Shown here piece after piece: positions 1 to 7,954 of a stretch of DNA of 22,503 nucleotides. The translations under genes were made by a program, and so were the position numbers. This DNA is from CAZQYC01 sp043746555 (GTDB lineage: Bacteria > Pseudomonadota > Gammaproteobacteria > Steroidobacterales > Steroidobacteraceae). The notes beneath the pieces are model-generated. The model had not been told where the DNA came from, did no database searches, and saw only the letters and a list, made by a program, of their open reading frames with translations. The DNA is taken from contig JAYTQU010000001.1 in assembly GCA_043746555.1 (NCBI GenBank), positions 1-22,503 on the forward strand, in the 5' to 3' direction. Within the stretch, counting starts at the first letter, position 1. Each line of letters opens with the position of its first letter.

Positions 1-92
1 CCGATTCGGATCAGCAACTCGGCGATGAAACCGCGCAAACGCTAGTCGAATCGTTGATGAGATTTACCGGTGCCAAAGTGGCGGCCGACTAA
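1..92 (+). CDS. C-terminal end of a probable NAD(P)H-dependent FMN reductase (partial)
   Basis: The frame opens before the window and ends at a TAA at 90-92, giving about 29 C-terminal residues. They contain the pattern D-x-D-x-x-L-x-D-E-x-x-x-x-L, followed by a short amphipathic helix. This resembles the C-terminal helix of NADPH-dependent FMN reductase/chromate reductase-type flavodoxin-fold enzymes, which often end with a DxxGxLxDExT stretch. The catalytic part is outside the window, so the family call rests on a short tail only. It could be another protein with a similar terminal helix. Confidence 0.35.
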   Translation, partial: DSDQQLGDETAQTLVESLMRFTGAKVAAD

Positions 93-381
93 AAAAACAG
101 ACAATTGTTGGCGGTTCTTTGGCGGTTCTTTGGCGGATCGTCGGCGGACATTCGATGCGCACGTCGGTTATCACGGTCACGGAACACGATACAGTGCCAC
201 GAGCTGCGGTGCTCATGGCCACCAACCGTGTGCATTCGTTACCTATAGTCAATTCGAATAATTATTTGATCGGCATGTTACAACCGCCGATTTGAGAAAT
301 GGCCTACTACCTCCATCGCAATCGCAGGCGCAACGGGCAACCAGCAATGTTGGGACTGGACGCCGACGCGTAATGCAGCGG
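93..381. other. Intergenic region between the converging left-edge gene and the hydrolase gene
   Basis: There are 289 bp without a convincing gene. Overlapping open frames on both strands here have no family resemblance and look like chance. The stretch holds an 11-bp perfect tandem duplication at 110-131 (GGCGGTTCTTT twice, then GGCGG). It also holds a 6-bp inverted repeat, ATCGGC at 269-274 and GCCGAT at 286-291, which might act as a weak terminator for the hydrolase transcript, although it lacks a good U-run. I see nothing else. Confidence 0.6.
110..136. repeat. Short 11-bp tandem repeat
   Basis: GGCGGTTCTTT occurs at 110-120 and again at 121-131, followed by a third partial GGCGG at 132-136. 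It lies just downstream of the left-edge stop codon. It is most simply explained by replication slippage, and no function is suggested by the sequence. Confidence 0.8.
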
Positions 382-1314
382 CTACGTGCGCGATTGCAAC
401 CACGCGAGCAGATCGCGATGCACTTCATCGCGATTCGTTTCGTTCAACATTTCGTGACGACCCTCGGGATACAACTTCACTTGCACGTCGGCAATTCCCG
501 CGTCGCGATACAGCGCCACAAGTTTGTTGACATAGTCGCCGTTGCCGCCAACGCGATCATGCGTGCCGGACAACAACAAAATCGGTAGCGACTTTGGGAT
601 ACGCGCAACGTTAGCGGATTGCGCCGCTTCCAACGCGCATTGCGACATCTCCGCGACTAATCGATTGGTGAAGGGAAATCCGCACCATGGATCGTCAACA
701 TATTTTTTCACTTCCGCTGCATCGCGACTCAACCATTCGTAACCTGTCTTGATTTCACCAAAGCCTTCATTAAAGGATGCGAACGATTGTTTGAATAATT
801 CCGAAACTTGATCGGCCTGCTCGCCCTGCGCAAGTTGAGCGGTGTAGGCGGCGGCTTGCTCAAGGTTCGGCCGAATTCCCGGCGAGCCTGAAAGAATCAC
901 ACCGCTGAATAGCTCACCGTGCAACTGAATAAGTCGCTGCGCTAGCGCTGCGCCCATGCTATGGCCCAGTAGCAGCAACGGCGTATTTGAATGCTTGTCG
1001 CGAACAATCTCGGCGAGTTGTTTGAGATCGCGAAGCATGCCGTTGAATCCATCGACGCCTGCGTTGCCGGCTTTCTCAATCGTTGCTGCGGTTTTGCCAT
1101 GACCGCGGTGATCGGGCGCATACACCGCATAGCCCTGCTCGGTAAGCACACTGGCAACGCGCTCGTAGCGCGCGCTATGTTCTGCGGCACCGTGTGCAAT
1201 TAGAATCGCCGCACGAATATCTTTAGCGTCCGGCAGCCATTGACGCACAACGATGTGATGTACAAAAAAGTTCGGGCCGTCGTGACTCGCAAATCGAAAC
1301 GTGAATGATTGCAT
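382..1314 (-). CDS. Alpha/beta hydrolase, monoacylglycerol lipase type (Hydrolase_4 family)
   Basis: This 310-residue protein has the layout of monoacylglycerol lipase/lysophospholipase enzymes (Hydrolase_4, 'serine aminopeptidase S33' fold), which hydrolyse ester bonds of monoacylglycerols or lysophospholipids. The oxyanion-hole motif HG is at residues 41-42. The nucleophile elbow GHSMG has Ser119. The catalytic acid is likely Asp253 (SGTHDRVG) and the catalytic His is His287 (EGRHEML). A lid-like helical insert lies between the elbow and the acid. No signal peptide is visible, so it is probably cytosolic. The ATG at 1314 is preferred over an upstream in-frame ATG at 1392, because conserved sequence starts there and GAGAA lies just upstream. 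It diverges from the acetyltransferase gene. The exact substrate is not deducible. Confidence 0.88.
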   Translation of the reverse strand: MQSFTFRFASHDGPNFFVHHIVVRQWLPDAKDIRAAILIAHGAAEHSARYERVASVLTEQGYAVYAPDHRGHGKTAATIEKAGNAGVDGFNGMLRDLKQLAEIVRDKHSNTPLLLLGHSMGAALAQRLIQLHGELFSGVILSGSPGIRPNLEQAAAYTAQLAQGEQADQVSELFKQSFASFNEGFGEIKTGYEWLSRDAAEVKKYVDDPWCGFPFTNRLVAEMSQCALEAAQSANVARIPKSLPILLLSGTHDRVGGNGDYVNKLVALYRDAGIADVQVKLYPEGRHEMLNETNRDEVHRDLLAWLQSRT

Positions 1315-1349
1315 GTTGATGTTCTCAATTGTCGATTCTAGATGGCCGC

Positions 1350-1379
1350 ATTCTAAGCGAGATGAATCATGTCTCTCAA
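1350..1379 (-). promoter_or_regulatory. Candidate sigma70 promoter for the hydrolase gene
   Basis: On the minus strand, a TTGAGA box (plus 1374-1379) is followed after 18 bp by TAGAAT (plus 1350-1355). That gives a start of transcription about 30 nt before the hydrolase ATG at 1314. The upstream in-frame ATG at 1392 would lie outside such a transcript, which supports the shorter start. Prediction by eye only. Confidence 0.45.
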
Positions 1380-1400
1380 TCTCAGCAAGCAAAAACGATC

Positions 1401-1895
1401 ATGAGTGATATTCGAAATGAAACAATGGGCGATATCGAGTTTATTCGCGAGATTCATCGCGCAGCCTTCGCTAGTCATCCGCATAGCCTGAATAGCGAGC
1501 AAGACATCGTCGATGGTCTTCGTGCGGCTGATGCGCTGAGTGTCTCTCTGGTGGCAATCGACAACGAGGTTGTGGTTGGGCATATTGCGTGTTCGCCGAT
1601 CATGATCGACGTTGCGTCTAGTAACTGGTACGGTTTAGGTCCGGTAGCGGTTCATCCCGACCTGCAAGGCAAGGGCATTGGCGGAGCGTTGGTTCGCGCG
1701 AGTATTGACCAACTTCGTACAAGCGGTGCATCGGGAGTCGTGTTGCTCGGCGAACCCGATTACTACCGGCGCTTTGGATTTACTGCACGCTCCGAGCTTA
1801 AGTTGCCGGGCGCGCCGGCCAGCCATTTCCTGTGTTTGCCGTTGAGCGCTCATATTCCGAGTGGCATCGTGAATTATCGCGCGGCCTTTGGCTAA
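1401..1895 (+). CDS. GNAT family N-acetyltransferase, YhbS-like
   Basis: This 164-residue protein matches the YhbS-type GNAT acetyltransferases, which transfer an acetyl group from acetyl-CoA to an amine. Their physiological substrate is usually unknown. The acetyl-CoA loop is seen as LGPVAVHPDLQGKGIG (about residues 79-94), with QGKGIG as the R/Q-x-x-G-x-G motif. It is followed by a helix and by GEPDYYRRFGF (about 117-127), a hallmark of this subfamily. The ATG at 1401 is chosen because homology begins there. An in-frame ATG at 1362 would add 13 residues and cannot be excluded. The gene diverges from the hydrolase and is followed 67 bp later by the MFS transporter gene. Confidence 0.85.
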   Translation: MSDIRNETMGDIEFIREIHRAAFASHPHSLNSEQDIVDGLRAADALSVSLVAIDNEVVVGHIACSPIMIDVASSNWYGLGPVAVHPDLQGKGIGGALVRASIDQLRTSGASGVVLLGEPDYYRRFGFTARSELKLPGAPASHFLCLPLSAHIPSGIVNYRAAFG

Positions 1896-1962
1896 AGTTA
1901 GCGTGAATCGCGAGAATGCCGGTACACTTGAGAAAAGCGCACTAACAAAAATTGGGGGGCTC

Positions 1963-3645
1963 ATGGCGACCGAGACTCAAAACACCGTTCAAATCGCGAC
2001 GAAAGAATCCGGTATCGACCGTTCGCATCGCACTGTGATATTCGCGTCGTCACTCGGCACAGTATTCGAATGGTACGATTTTTATCTGTACGGTTCGTTG
2101 TCCGCTGTTATTTCCAAGCAATTTTTTTCCGGCGTTAACGAGACCACCGGATTCATTTTCGTTTTGATGGCTTTTGCCGCCGGGTTTTTTGTGCGCCCGT
2201 TCGGCGCGCTCGTATTCGGTCGCCTGGGCGACTTGGTGGGACGCAAACATACTTTTCTGATCACCATCGTCATCATGGGTAGCTCGACAGCGTTGGTCGG
2301 CATGCTGCCAAGCTATGCGAGTATCGGTGTCGCCGCACCGATCATGTTGGTCGCGTTACGATTACTTCAAGGTCTTGCTTTGGGCGGCGAGTACGGCGGC
2401 GCGGCAACCTATGTTGCCGAACACGCGCCGTCTCATCGCCGCGGTTTGTACACGAGCTGGATTCAAACGACGGCGACCATGGGATTGTTTCTGTCGCTGC
2501 TGGTGATTCTCGTATGTCGCGTCATGTTGGGCGATGCGTTCGATACTTGGGGCTGGCGTATTCCCTTCTTGGTTTCCACGGTGCTACTTGCCGTGTCGGT
2601 ATACATTCGTTTGCAATTGCAAGAGTCGCCGGCGTTTGTCGAAATCAAGAAAGAAGGTACACTTTCCAAAGCGCCGCTGACCGATGCCTTCGGTAAGTGG
2701 AGTAATCTTAAGATCGTGCTGCTCGCTTTGTTCGGCGCTACGGCCGGCCAAGCCGTGGTGTGGTACGGCGGACAGTTCTATGCACTGTTTTTCTTGGAAA
2801 AAATTCTTCAGGTTGAATCCAAGGCAGCCAATCTCATCATTGCCGCAGCGCTTTTAATCGGCACGCCGTGCTTTGTCTTATTCGGCGCGCTGTCCGATCG
2901 CATCGGCCGAAAGAAAATTGTGCTTGCAGGTTGCGCGCTGGCAGCGATCACTTATTTTCCGGCATTCAAAGCCATCACGCATTACGCGAGTCCGGCGCTC
3001 GAGCAAGCGGTGGCTAGCGCGCCGGTGACGGTGGTCGCGGCGGATAGCGATTGCACATTTCAATTCGATCCCGTCGGCAATAAAGCCTTCACCACATCAT
3101 GCGATGTCGCGAAGTCGGCGCTCGCCAAAGCCGGCGTACCGTATGAAAACGAATTGGTTGCGACCGGCAACGTCACAAGAGTCCGAATCGGTAGCGGCGA
3201 ACACGCAGCATACGTGGATTCATTTGCGGGTGAAGCGCTCGATAAGACTACATTCAAAAATACAAGCAATGATTTCGGTCGTCGGTTAAAGCAGGCATTG
3301 ACCAATGCCGGATATCCGCCGAAGGCGAACATGGATGAACTCAACTATCCGATGGTGATTTTGCTATGCACCTATCTCGTTGTCTTGGTAACGATGGTAT
3401 ATGGACCGATTGCCGCCTGGTTGGTTGAATTGTTTCCGACGCGCATTCGCTACACGTCGATGTCATTACCGTATCATATCGGTAACGGTTGGTTCGGCGG
3501 GTTTCTTCCGGTTACGGCGTTCGCCATCGTAGCCGCCACCGGCAATATCTATGATGGCCTGTGGTATCCGGTAATTATTGCCGCGGTTACCGTCGTGATC
3601 GGCGGATTGTTTTTGCGCGAAACCAAGGACGATCATCTCATGTAG
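1963..3645 (+). CDS. MFS transporter, metabolite:H+ symporter (MHS/ProP-ShiA) type with large extracytoplasmic insert
   Basis: This 560-residue inner-membrane carrier has the MHS signature FEWYDFYLYG at residues 35-44 in the first helix. The loop 2-3 motif GRLGDLVGRK is at 86-95, and its repeat SDRIGRKK occurs in the second half. Family members take up organic acids, betaine or shikimate with protons, and the substrate here is unknown. Most MHS proteins have about 430-460 residues. The excess here is a soluble insert of roughly residues 345-460 between late helices. It contains two cysteines (Cys364 and Cys380) that could form a disulfide. I believe related proteobacterial carriers share this insert, from memory. 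The start at 1963 follows a G-rich ribosome-binding site (GGGGGG about 6 nt upstream). The longer in-frame start at 1888 overlaps the preceding gene and lacks this support. Confidence 0.88.
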   Translation: MATETQNTVQIATKESGIDRSHRTVIFASSLGTVFEWYDFYLYGSLSAVISKQFFSGVNETTGFIFVLMAFAAGFFVRPFGALVFGRLGDLVGRKHTFLITIVIMGSSTALVGMLPSYASIGVAAPIMLVALRLLQGLALGGEYGGAATYVAEHAPSHRRGLYTSWIQTTATMGLFLSLLVILVCRVMLGDAFDTWGWRIPFLVSTVLLAVSVYIRLQLQESPAFVEIKKEGTLSKAPLTDAFGKWSNLKIVLLALFGATAGQAVVWYGGQFYALFFLEKILQVESKAANLIIAAALLIGTPCFVLFGALSDRIGRKKIVLAGCALAAITYFPAFKAITHYASPALEQAVASAPVTVVAADSDCTFQFDPVGNKAFTTSCDVAKSALAKAGVPYENELVATGNVTRVRIGSGEHAAYVDSFAGEALDKTTFKNTSNDFGRRLKQALTNAGYPPKANMDELNYPMVILLCTYLVVLVTMVYGPIAAWLVELFPTRIRYTSMSLPYHIGNGWFGGFLPVTAFAIVAATGNIYDGLWYPVIIAAVTVVIGGLFLRETKDDHLM

Positions 3646-3659
3646 TGACGCTTAGGCAA

Positions 3660-3691
3660 CGCGACGTCAACACCGTGATCGGACGTCGTTA
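3660..3691. terminator. Candidate hairpin between converging MFS and rimL-like genes
   Basis: CGACGTC at 3662-3668 and GACGTCG at 3682-3688 form a perfect 7-bp stem with a 13-nt loop. A few more pairs form on the outer side if a 2-nt bulge is allowed (AAC with GTT). It lies in the 74-bp gap between two converging genes, where a bidirectional terminator is expected. It has no clear U-run on either strand, so termination is only a guess. Confidence 0.35.
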
Positions 3692-3719
3692 GTCTTACAA
3701 GGGCCACCATTCGATAAAA

Positions 3720-4280
3720 CTAGCGAGTCAGCGCCGAGCGCAATCGCCACGCCGATTTCACGAGACCATACACGACTAAATCGACGTAACGATCGTACAA
3801 GCGCTCGCCCTCGCGACGAATACCTTCGCGTATGAAACCCAAGCGAGACGGAATCGCCTGGCTGCGATCATTCCCCACCGCGGCGCAGATTTCGACGCGA
3901 TTCAGTTCTAGCTCATTGAAAGCGTGTCGAAGCAACGCGGCAACACAACGCGTCATGATGCCGCGATTCTGGCAGTCTTGTGAAAGCCAGTATCCGGGAT
4001 GAGTAATGCCGTTGTCCCAATCGATCCTGTTATGACCCACGACACCAACCAATCGATGGTTCCACCAGATGCCGGCGACAAACGCCTTGCTTTCTTGATA
4101 GACGAGGGTGGACTTGTCGATAAAGCGTTCGGTATCGGAAACTACGCGCACCTTATCGAGCCACGGCAACCACTGACGCAGATAAGCACGATTGGAATTC
4201 GTCAGCACAAACAAAGCCGACGCGTGTTCAGGTAACAGCAGACGAAGGTGAAGTTCGCGATCGACGGTGATGGGGTACAT
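3720..4280 (-). CDS. GNAT family acetyltransferase, RimJ/RimL type
   Basis: This 186-residue protein aligns in pattern with the RimJ/RimL group (ribosomal-protein or small-amine N-acetyltransferases). The N-terminal strand LHLRLLLPEHASALF is followed by a loop with LRQWLPWL, which is typical of RimL. The acetyl-CoA region is GYWLSQDCQNRGIMTRCVAALLRHAF (quoted here as two blocks: GYWLSQDCQNRG and IMTRCVAALLRHAF). The C-terminal motif NDRSQAIPSRLGFIREG corresponds to the conserved N-x-x-S-x-x-x-x-x-x-L-G-F-x-x-E-G. It is probably cytosolic. The ATG at 4280 is the only good start, and the gene diverges from the epoxide hydrolase. The target is not known: ribosomal protein acetylation is one family role, and spermidine or antibiotic acetylation are others. 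Confidence 0.85.
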   Translation of the reverse strand: MYPITVDRELHLRLLLPEHASALFVLTNSNRAYLRQWLPWLDKVRVVSDTERFIDKSTLVYQESKAFVAGIWWNHRLVGVVGHNRIDWDNGITHPGYWLSQDCQNRGIMTRCVAALLRHAFNELELNRVEICAAVGNDRSQAIPSRLGFIREGIRREGERLYDRYVDLVVYGLVKSAWRLRSALTR

Positions 4281-4331
4281 AATTGGCCTGTGTCACTCAG
4301 CGATATTGTCGTCGTGCGCATAACTTCGGGA

Positions 4332-4354
4332 GTAGCAAGAAGATTGCTTGCTAC
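4332..4354. promoter_or_regulatory. Perfect inverted repeat in a divergent promoter region (operator or hairpin)
   Basis: GTAGCAAG at 4332-4339 and CTTGCTAC at 4347-4354 are exact reverse complements separated by 7 bp, a 23-bp dyad. It lies in the 145-bp gap between the divergent rimL-like gene (start 4280) and the epoxide hydrolase (start 4426). A terminator is not expected here, so an operator for a dimeric repressor is plausible. No regulator gene is adjacent. Confidence 0.5.
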
Positions 4355-4425
4355 CGTTCTTTGCGGTTGCATGCGCGCGGCTCGTAAGGCAGTCTTCATC
4401 TTCTCTTCTACTGCAGACAAATACC

Positions 4426-5400
4426 ATGAGCACATCACCGCAATCTCGCGACGTCCAAGTCAATGGCATCCAAATGCACATCGCGGAGAGTGGCCAAAAA
4501 GATGGCGATCGACCGCTGGCAATTTGTTGTCATGGTTGGCCTGAACTGGGTTACTCATGGCGGCATCAAATGACCGCACTTTCGCAAGCGGGCTATCGCG
4601 TGGTGGTGCCAGACATGCGTGGCTTTGGAAGAACCGATGCGCCGCAGGAAATCTCGCAATACACCATCTTGCACATGGTCGGCGACATCGTCGCGCTGGT
4701 AAACGCACTCGGCGAGAACCAGGCCATCATCATCGGTCACGATTGGGGCGCTCCCGTAGCCTGGCATTGCGCGATGCTGAGACCCGATGTATTTCCGAAG
4801 GTCATTGCGATGAGTGTGCCACACCGCTCACGCGGTCCCGCGCCGCCGCTCGCGATCCTGAAGAAACAAGGCCTTCACAATTTCTACTGGTGTTACTTTC
4901 AAACGCCGGGGGTTGCGGAAGCGGAATTCGAGCGCGACGTTTCGACCACGCTACGCAAATTGGTTTACGGTATTTCGGGCGACGCACCTGTCGATCGCGA
5001 GAATCCACTCATGGTCCCGGAAGGCGGCGGCTTCCTCGACCGCTCGCGTGTGCCCGACAAATTACCTTCGTGGATCAGCGAAGACGAACTTCAAGTGTTC
5101 ATCGAAGAATATCGACGCACCGGATTTCGCGGCGGACTCAATTGGTATCGCAACATCGATCGCAATTGGGAACTGACTGCGGCGTGGGAGGGTGCGCGCA
5201 TCGAACAGCCCGCGTTGTTTATCGCCGGCACTCGCGATCCGGTGATCGCCGGCAAACGCGGCGAGGTCGCCATCGAAGCGATGCAAAAGGCAGTACCCAA
5301 CGTGCAGAAAGTGATGATCGAAGGTGCCGGTCACTGGATACAACAAGAGCGACCGGCCGAAGTGAATGCCGCGATGTTGCGCTTTTTGCAGACGGCGTAA
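4426..5400 (+). CDS. Alpha/beta-fold epoxide hydrolase
   Basis: This 324-residue enzyme has the features of soluble epoxide hydrolases, which open epoxides to vicinal diols through an aspartyl ester intermediate. HGWPE at residues 36-40 is the oxyanion motif. GHDWG at 104-108 gives the nucleophile Asp106, where Asp-Trp replaces the Ser of lipases and is diagnostic for epoxide hydrolase or dehalogenase. The lid contains tyrosines, including one in LNWYRN (about residue 241), positioned as in epoxide hydrolases. The catalytic acid is likely Asp271 (GTRDPVI) and the general base His303 (GAGHWIQ). The start at 4426 is preferred over an upstream in-frame ATG at 4348, which would add 26 residues unlike the family. 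It is followed 50 bp later by the ketopantoate-reductase-like gene in the same direction. The natural substrate is unknown. Confidence 0.9.
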   Translation: MSTSPQSRDVQVNGIQMHIAESGQKDGDRPLAICCHGWPELGYSWRHQMTALSQAGYRVVVPDMRGFGRTDAPQEISQYTILHMVGDIVALVNALGENQAIIIGHDWGAPVAWHCAMLRPDVFPKVIAMSVPHRSRGPAPPLAILKKQGLHNFYWCYFQTPGVAEAEFERDVSTTLRKLVYGISGDAPVDRENPLMVPEGGGFLDRSRVPDKLPSWISEDELQVFIEEYRRTGFRGGLNWYRNIDRNWELTAAWEGARIEQPALFIAGTRDPVIAGKRGEVAIEAMQKAVPNVQKVMIEGAGHWIQQERPAEVNAAMLRFLQTA

Positions 5401-5450
5401 CATTTTTCCAAAACAAATCGCTGCGCAATTCCGAGCACAGAGAATAGTCA

Positions 5451-6422
5451 ATGAAAGTTCTCATTGTCGGCGCGGGCGTGATCGGCACGATTTACGGGTG
5501 GGCGTTGACGAATGCGGGTCATTCGGTCGTGCATTTAGTGCGGCCCGGCAGACGTTCCAAATTGGAAAACGGCATTTCAATGGATGTGATGGATCGGCGC
5601 AAAGGCTACAAAAAATGGTTTGTCGGCACCTACGCAATTCGCACCGTCGACGCACTGAATGCGACCGACGCTTATGAAATTGTTATCGTGCCAGTTCGCC
5701 ACTACGCGCTTGAAGAAGTTCTCAAGCAGATTGCGCCGCTTACGCCCAACGCCGACTACGTGTTGCTCACGCAGAATTGGAATGGCGTGGCGGGTATATC
5801 GCAGCATCTGCCTTCATCTCGCTTTGTCTTTGGCGATGCGAAGGCCGGTGGATCGTTCCAGGGCGACAAGCTCATAAGCACTCTCTACCAAATTGAATTG
5901 GGCGGTGTCGATGCCGGCGCAGCAGATTGTTTGCGAAAGGCCGCGCAGCTATTCCGTTCCGCGAATATCAATACGAACGTCGAGGAAAATATTCTTCGCT
6001 ACTTGTGGGTGGAATACGCGTTGAACACCGGTAGTTTGGCGGCAATTGCCAGAGCGGGAAGCGCCATCGCGCTGGCCGGAAACCGCCTACTTTGGAATGC
6101 GTCGATGGTTGCCGTGAAGGAATGCTTGGCCGTTGTAGCCGCGCGCGGAGTCGAGTTAAAAGATTATCCGCTAGCGAAACTAATGCTCACGGAGTCGCGA
6201 CTGCAACAGGTATTGGTACGACTTGCATTCAGGCTGATTTTTCAATTGAGTGAGTATGTTCGAAGAAATACTGAACATGCGCTCGCCGATCCCCGTGAAC
6301 TCCATACGTTCTATTATGACTTGATTACAACGGGCAGAGAACTCGGCGTTGCGATGCCCGTCATGCTGGAGTTCAAGAACGACGTCGATAATTTCGCAAA
6401 GGTTTTGAGCGCTAAAAACTAA
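5451..6422 (+). CDS. Ketopantoate reductase family (ApbA/PanE-like) NAD(P)-dependent oxidoreductase
   Basis: The 323-residue protein begins directly with a dinucleotide-binding fold: MKVLIVGAGVIGT contains GAGVIG at residues 7-12. Further on, the active-site region near LLTQNWNG (ApbA N-terminal domain) is followed by a helical C-terminal half with RYLWVEYALN, matching the ApbA_C layout. Family members reduce 2-dehydropantoate to pantoate or act on related 2-oxo or 2-hydroxy acids. This one diverges enough that I would not call it panE. The gene follows the epoxide hydrolase by 50 bp and could be cotranscribed. Its 3' end overlaps the 3' end of the convergent porin gene by 11 bp. Confidence 0.8.
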   Translation: MKVLIVGAGVIGTIYGWALTNAGHSVVHLVRPGRRSKLENGISMDVMDRRKGYKKWFVGTYAIRTVDALNATDAYEIVIVPVRHYALEEVLKQIAPLTPNADYVLLTQNWNGVAGISQHLPSSRFVFGDAKAGGSFQGDKLISTLYQIELGGVDAGAADCLRKAAQLFRSANINTNVEENILRYLWVEYALNTGSLAAIARAGSAIALAGNRLLWNASMVAVKECLAVVAARGVELKDYPLAKLMLTESRLQQVLVRLAFRLIFQLSEYVRRNTEHALADPRELHTFYYDLITTGRELGVAMPVMLEFKNDVDNFAKVLSAKN

Positions 6423-7944
6423 ACTGCGACCGTAACGAGACGGCGTTGTAGTGCTGTCCGATCTGCGCGCCCACCGGAGGCGTTGCCGGCGTCGCGCCAA
6501 AGGGCGCGGCGTTACCCGGACCGGCAGGATTCAGTCGATCGATATCGACGAGTTGATAGTCGAGCGTGAAACGCAGACTCTGCGAGAGGTACCAATTCAC
6601 TCCGAAGGTCCTGATGTCTTGCACGCCGCCGCGAATGGCATTGATTGATGGAGCGGTTCCGGCGTCACCCGATTCGAAATTCAAATCCATGTGGCTATAG
6701 CGCAGCGCCAATTCCCACGCACCTATGCCGCCGCGTGCATCGTATGGTCTCGCTGGTTTTGGCGATTGATAGGATGCAGTGGCCTTGTTGTAGCGGTGCG
6801 CTTCGCCGGTGATCGTCCAGGTCGACTGAATGTAGTAACCGCCGAAGTGCGGATCGCTCAAGGATGAATTGCGATCGACGCCGAACCAAAAGTTTTCCGC
6901 TTGCGCGAAGAGACTGCGCCAGTTGCCGGCTAACTCGGCACCAACGACGTAGGCATGATTCGCGTCGATGTTGCCGGTGTCGATGAGGCGCGTGCTATCG
7001 ACTCGTAGCTCGGGTCGTTCGCGAAAGCGTACGAATTTGCGCGCGCCGGAAGCATCGATGCCTTGATCGGCGGGATGCATGACATAGGTGCCGGATGCGC
7101 CGAGGTGTAGCGTGTAGTCTGCGTTCGTTAAGATCTGAAATCCCGCGCGACCGACCAAAGCGACTTGCGAATCGAATACTTCGGGATCGATCACCGTTCG
7201 CGAAGTCAACGTTAACGCACTCATCCACCGATCGCCGTTGCCGCGAATGCCGACGCCGATGCGACCGTCCGCGCCGCCCAGCGTTCGCGATAGTTCGCTC
7301 GGCGTGGCGCGCTCCAAGAAGTCGGTTGCATCCACGCCGGTGCTGTCGTCGAGATTCGATGCAGGCGAAAATGCGCCTATTTGCAGCGTAAACGGCGCGA
7401 AGCCCGAGTAACTCAACCACGCGTCGTTAATGCGGCCTTGCCCTTCGGTGCCGGCGCCGCCCAACTCGACCATCAATCGATAGCCGAAATCGCGAGCAAT
7501 TGTTCCCTCTAGACCAAATCGCGCGCGCCGAAAATAGATTCCACTGCTCAAATCGCGCGCTGCGGTGTTTTCGCGATTGGTTGCGCCGCCAACCGAGCCG
7601 CGACGATAGTCCGAGATCAAAGGACCGGCAGTTGCTTGATCGTACATCGCCGCATCGGCTTGAACGAGTGCGCGCACTGCGATAGACGAATCGCCGTTGG
7701 CGCTGGTGATGGCGGCGCGATTGCCATTGAACGTGACGCGCGGTTGTTCTTGCGCGGGCGCGGTCTTTTTTTGTTGCGCCTGTTTCAGGGCGTCGAGTTC
7801 TTTTTGTAGCGCATCGATGCGCGCTTGAACAGTCTCAATTGAAGTGGGCGAAGTCGGTGAAGTCAGCGGATCGTCGGCGGCCAACGACGCTTGGCTAAGC
7901 GCGAGCGCAATGACGATGACCAATAATTGCACGGATGATTTCAT
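6412..7944 (-). CDS. Outer-membrane porin of the OprO/OprP (phosphate-selective porin) family
   Basis: The 510-residue protein starts with a clear Sec signal peptide (MKSSVQLLVIVIALALSQAS, cleavage probably after ASLA near residue 23). Next comes a short coiled-coil stretch, VQARIDALQKELDALKQ, typical of the N-terminal trimerisation helix of OprP-like porins. The rest alternates in the manner of beta strands and ends in QFSF, with the terminal Phe required for BAM-dependent insertion. OprO/OprP porins form anion-selective trimers for phosphate or pyrophosphate. Its position 10 bp behind modA on the same strand points to an oxyanion such as molybdate as cargo; that is inference. No ribosome-binding site is obvious, so translation may be coupled to modA. 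Its 3' end overlaps the convergent reductase gene by 11 bp. Confidence 0.87.
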   Translation of the reverse strand: MKSSVQLLVIVIALALSQASLAADDPLTSPTSPTSIETVQARIDALQKELDALKQAQQKKTAPAQEQPRVTFNGNRAAITSANGDSSIAVRALVQADAAMYDQATAGPLISDYRRGSVGGATNRENTAARDLSSGIYFRRARFGLEGTIARDFGYRLMVELGGAGTEGQGRINDAWLSYSGFAPFTLQIGAFSPASNLDDSTGVDATDFLERATPSELSRTLGGADGRIGVGIRGNGDRWMSALTLTSRTVIDPEVFDSQVALVGRAGFQILTNADYTLHLGASGTYVMHPADQGIDASGARKFVRFRERPELRVDSTRLIDTGNIDANHAYVVGAELAGNWRSLFAQAENFWFGVDRNSSLSDPHFGGYYIQSTWTITGEAHRYNKATASYQSPKPARPYDARGGIGAWELALRYSHMDLNFESGDAGTAPSINAIRGGVQDIRTFGVNWYLSQSLRFTLDYQLVDIDRLNPAGPGNAAPFGATPATPPVGAQIGQHYNAVSLRSQFSF

Positions 7945-7954
7945 ATTGTCGTAT

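Noticed and set aside
64..261. Two overlapping 60-codon frames on opposite strands near the left edge
   Set aside because: They mirror each other, contain the 11-bp slippage repeat and resemble no protein family.
4557..5447. Long plus-strand open frame of about 296 codons overlapping the epoxide hydrolase
   Set aside because: It is rich in Arg, Ser and His with no motif, lies in another frame of a gene with an intact catalytic triad, and is a composition shadow.
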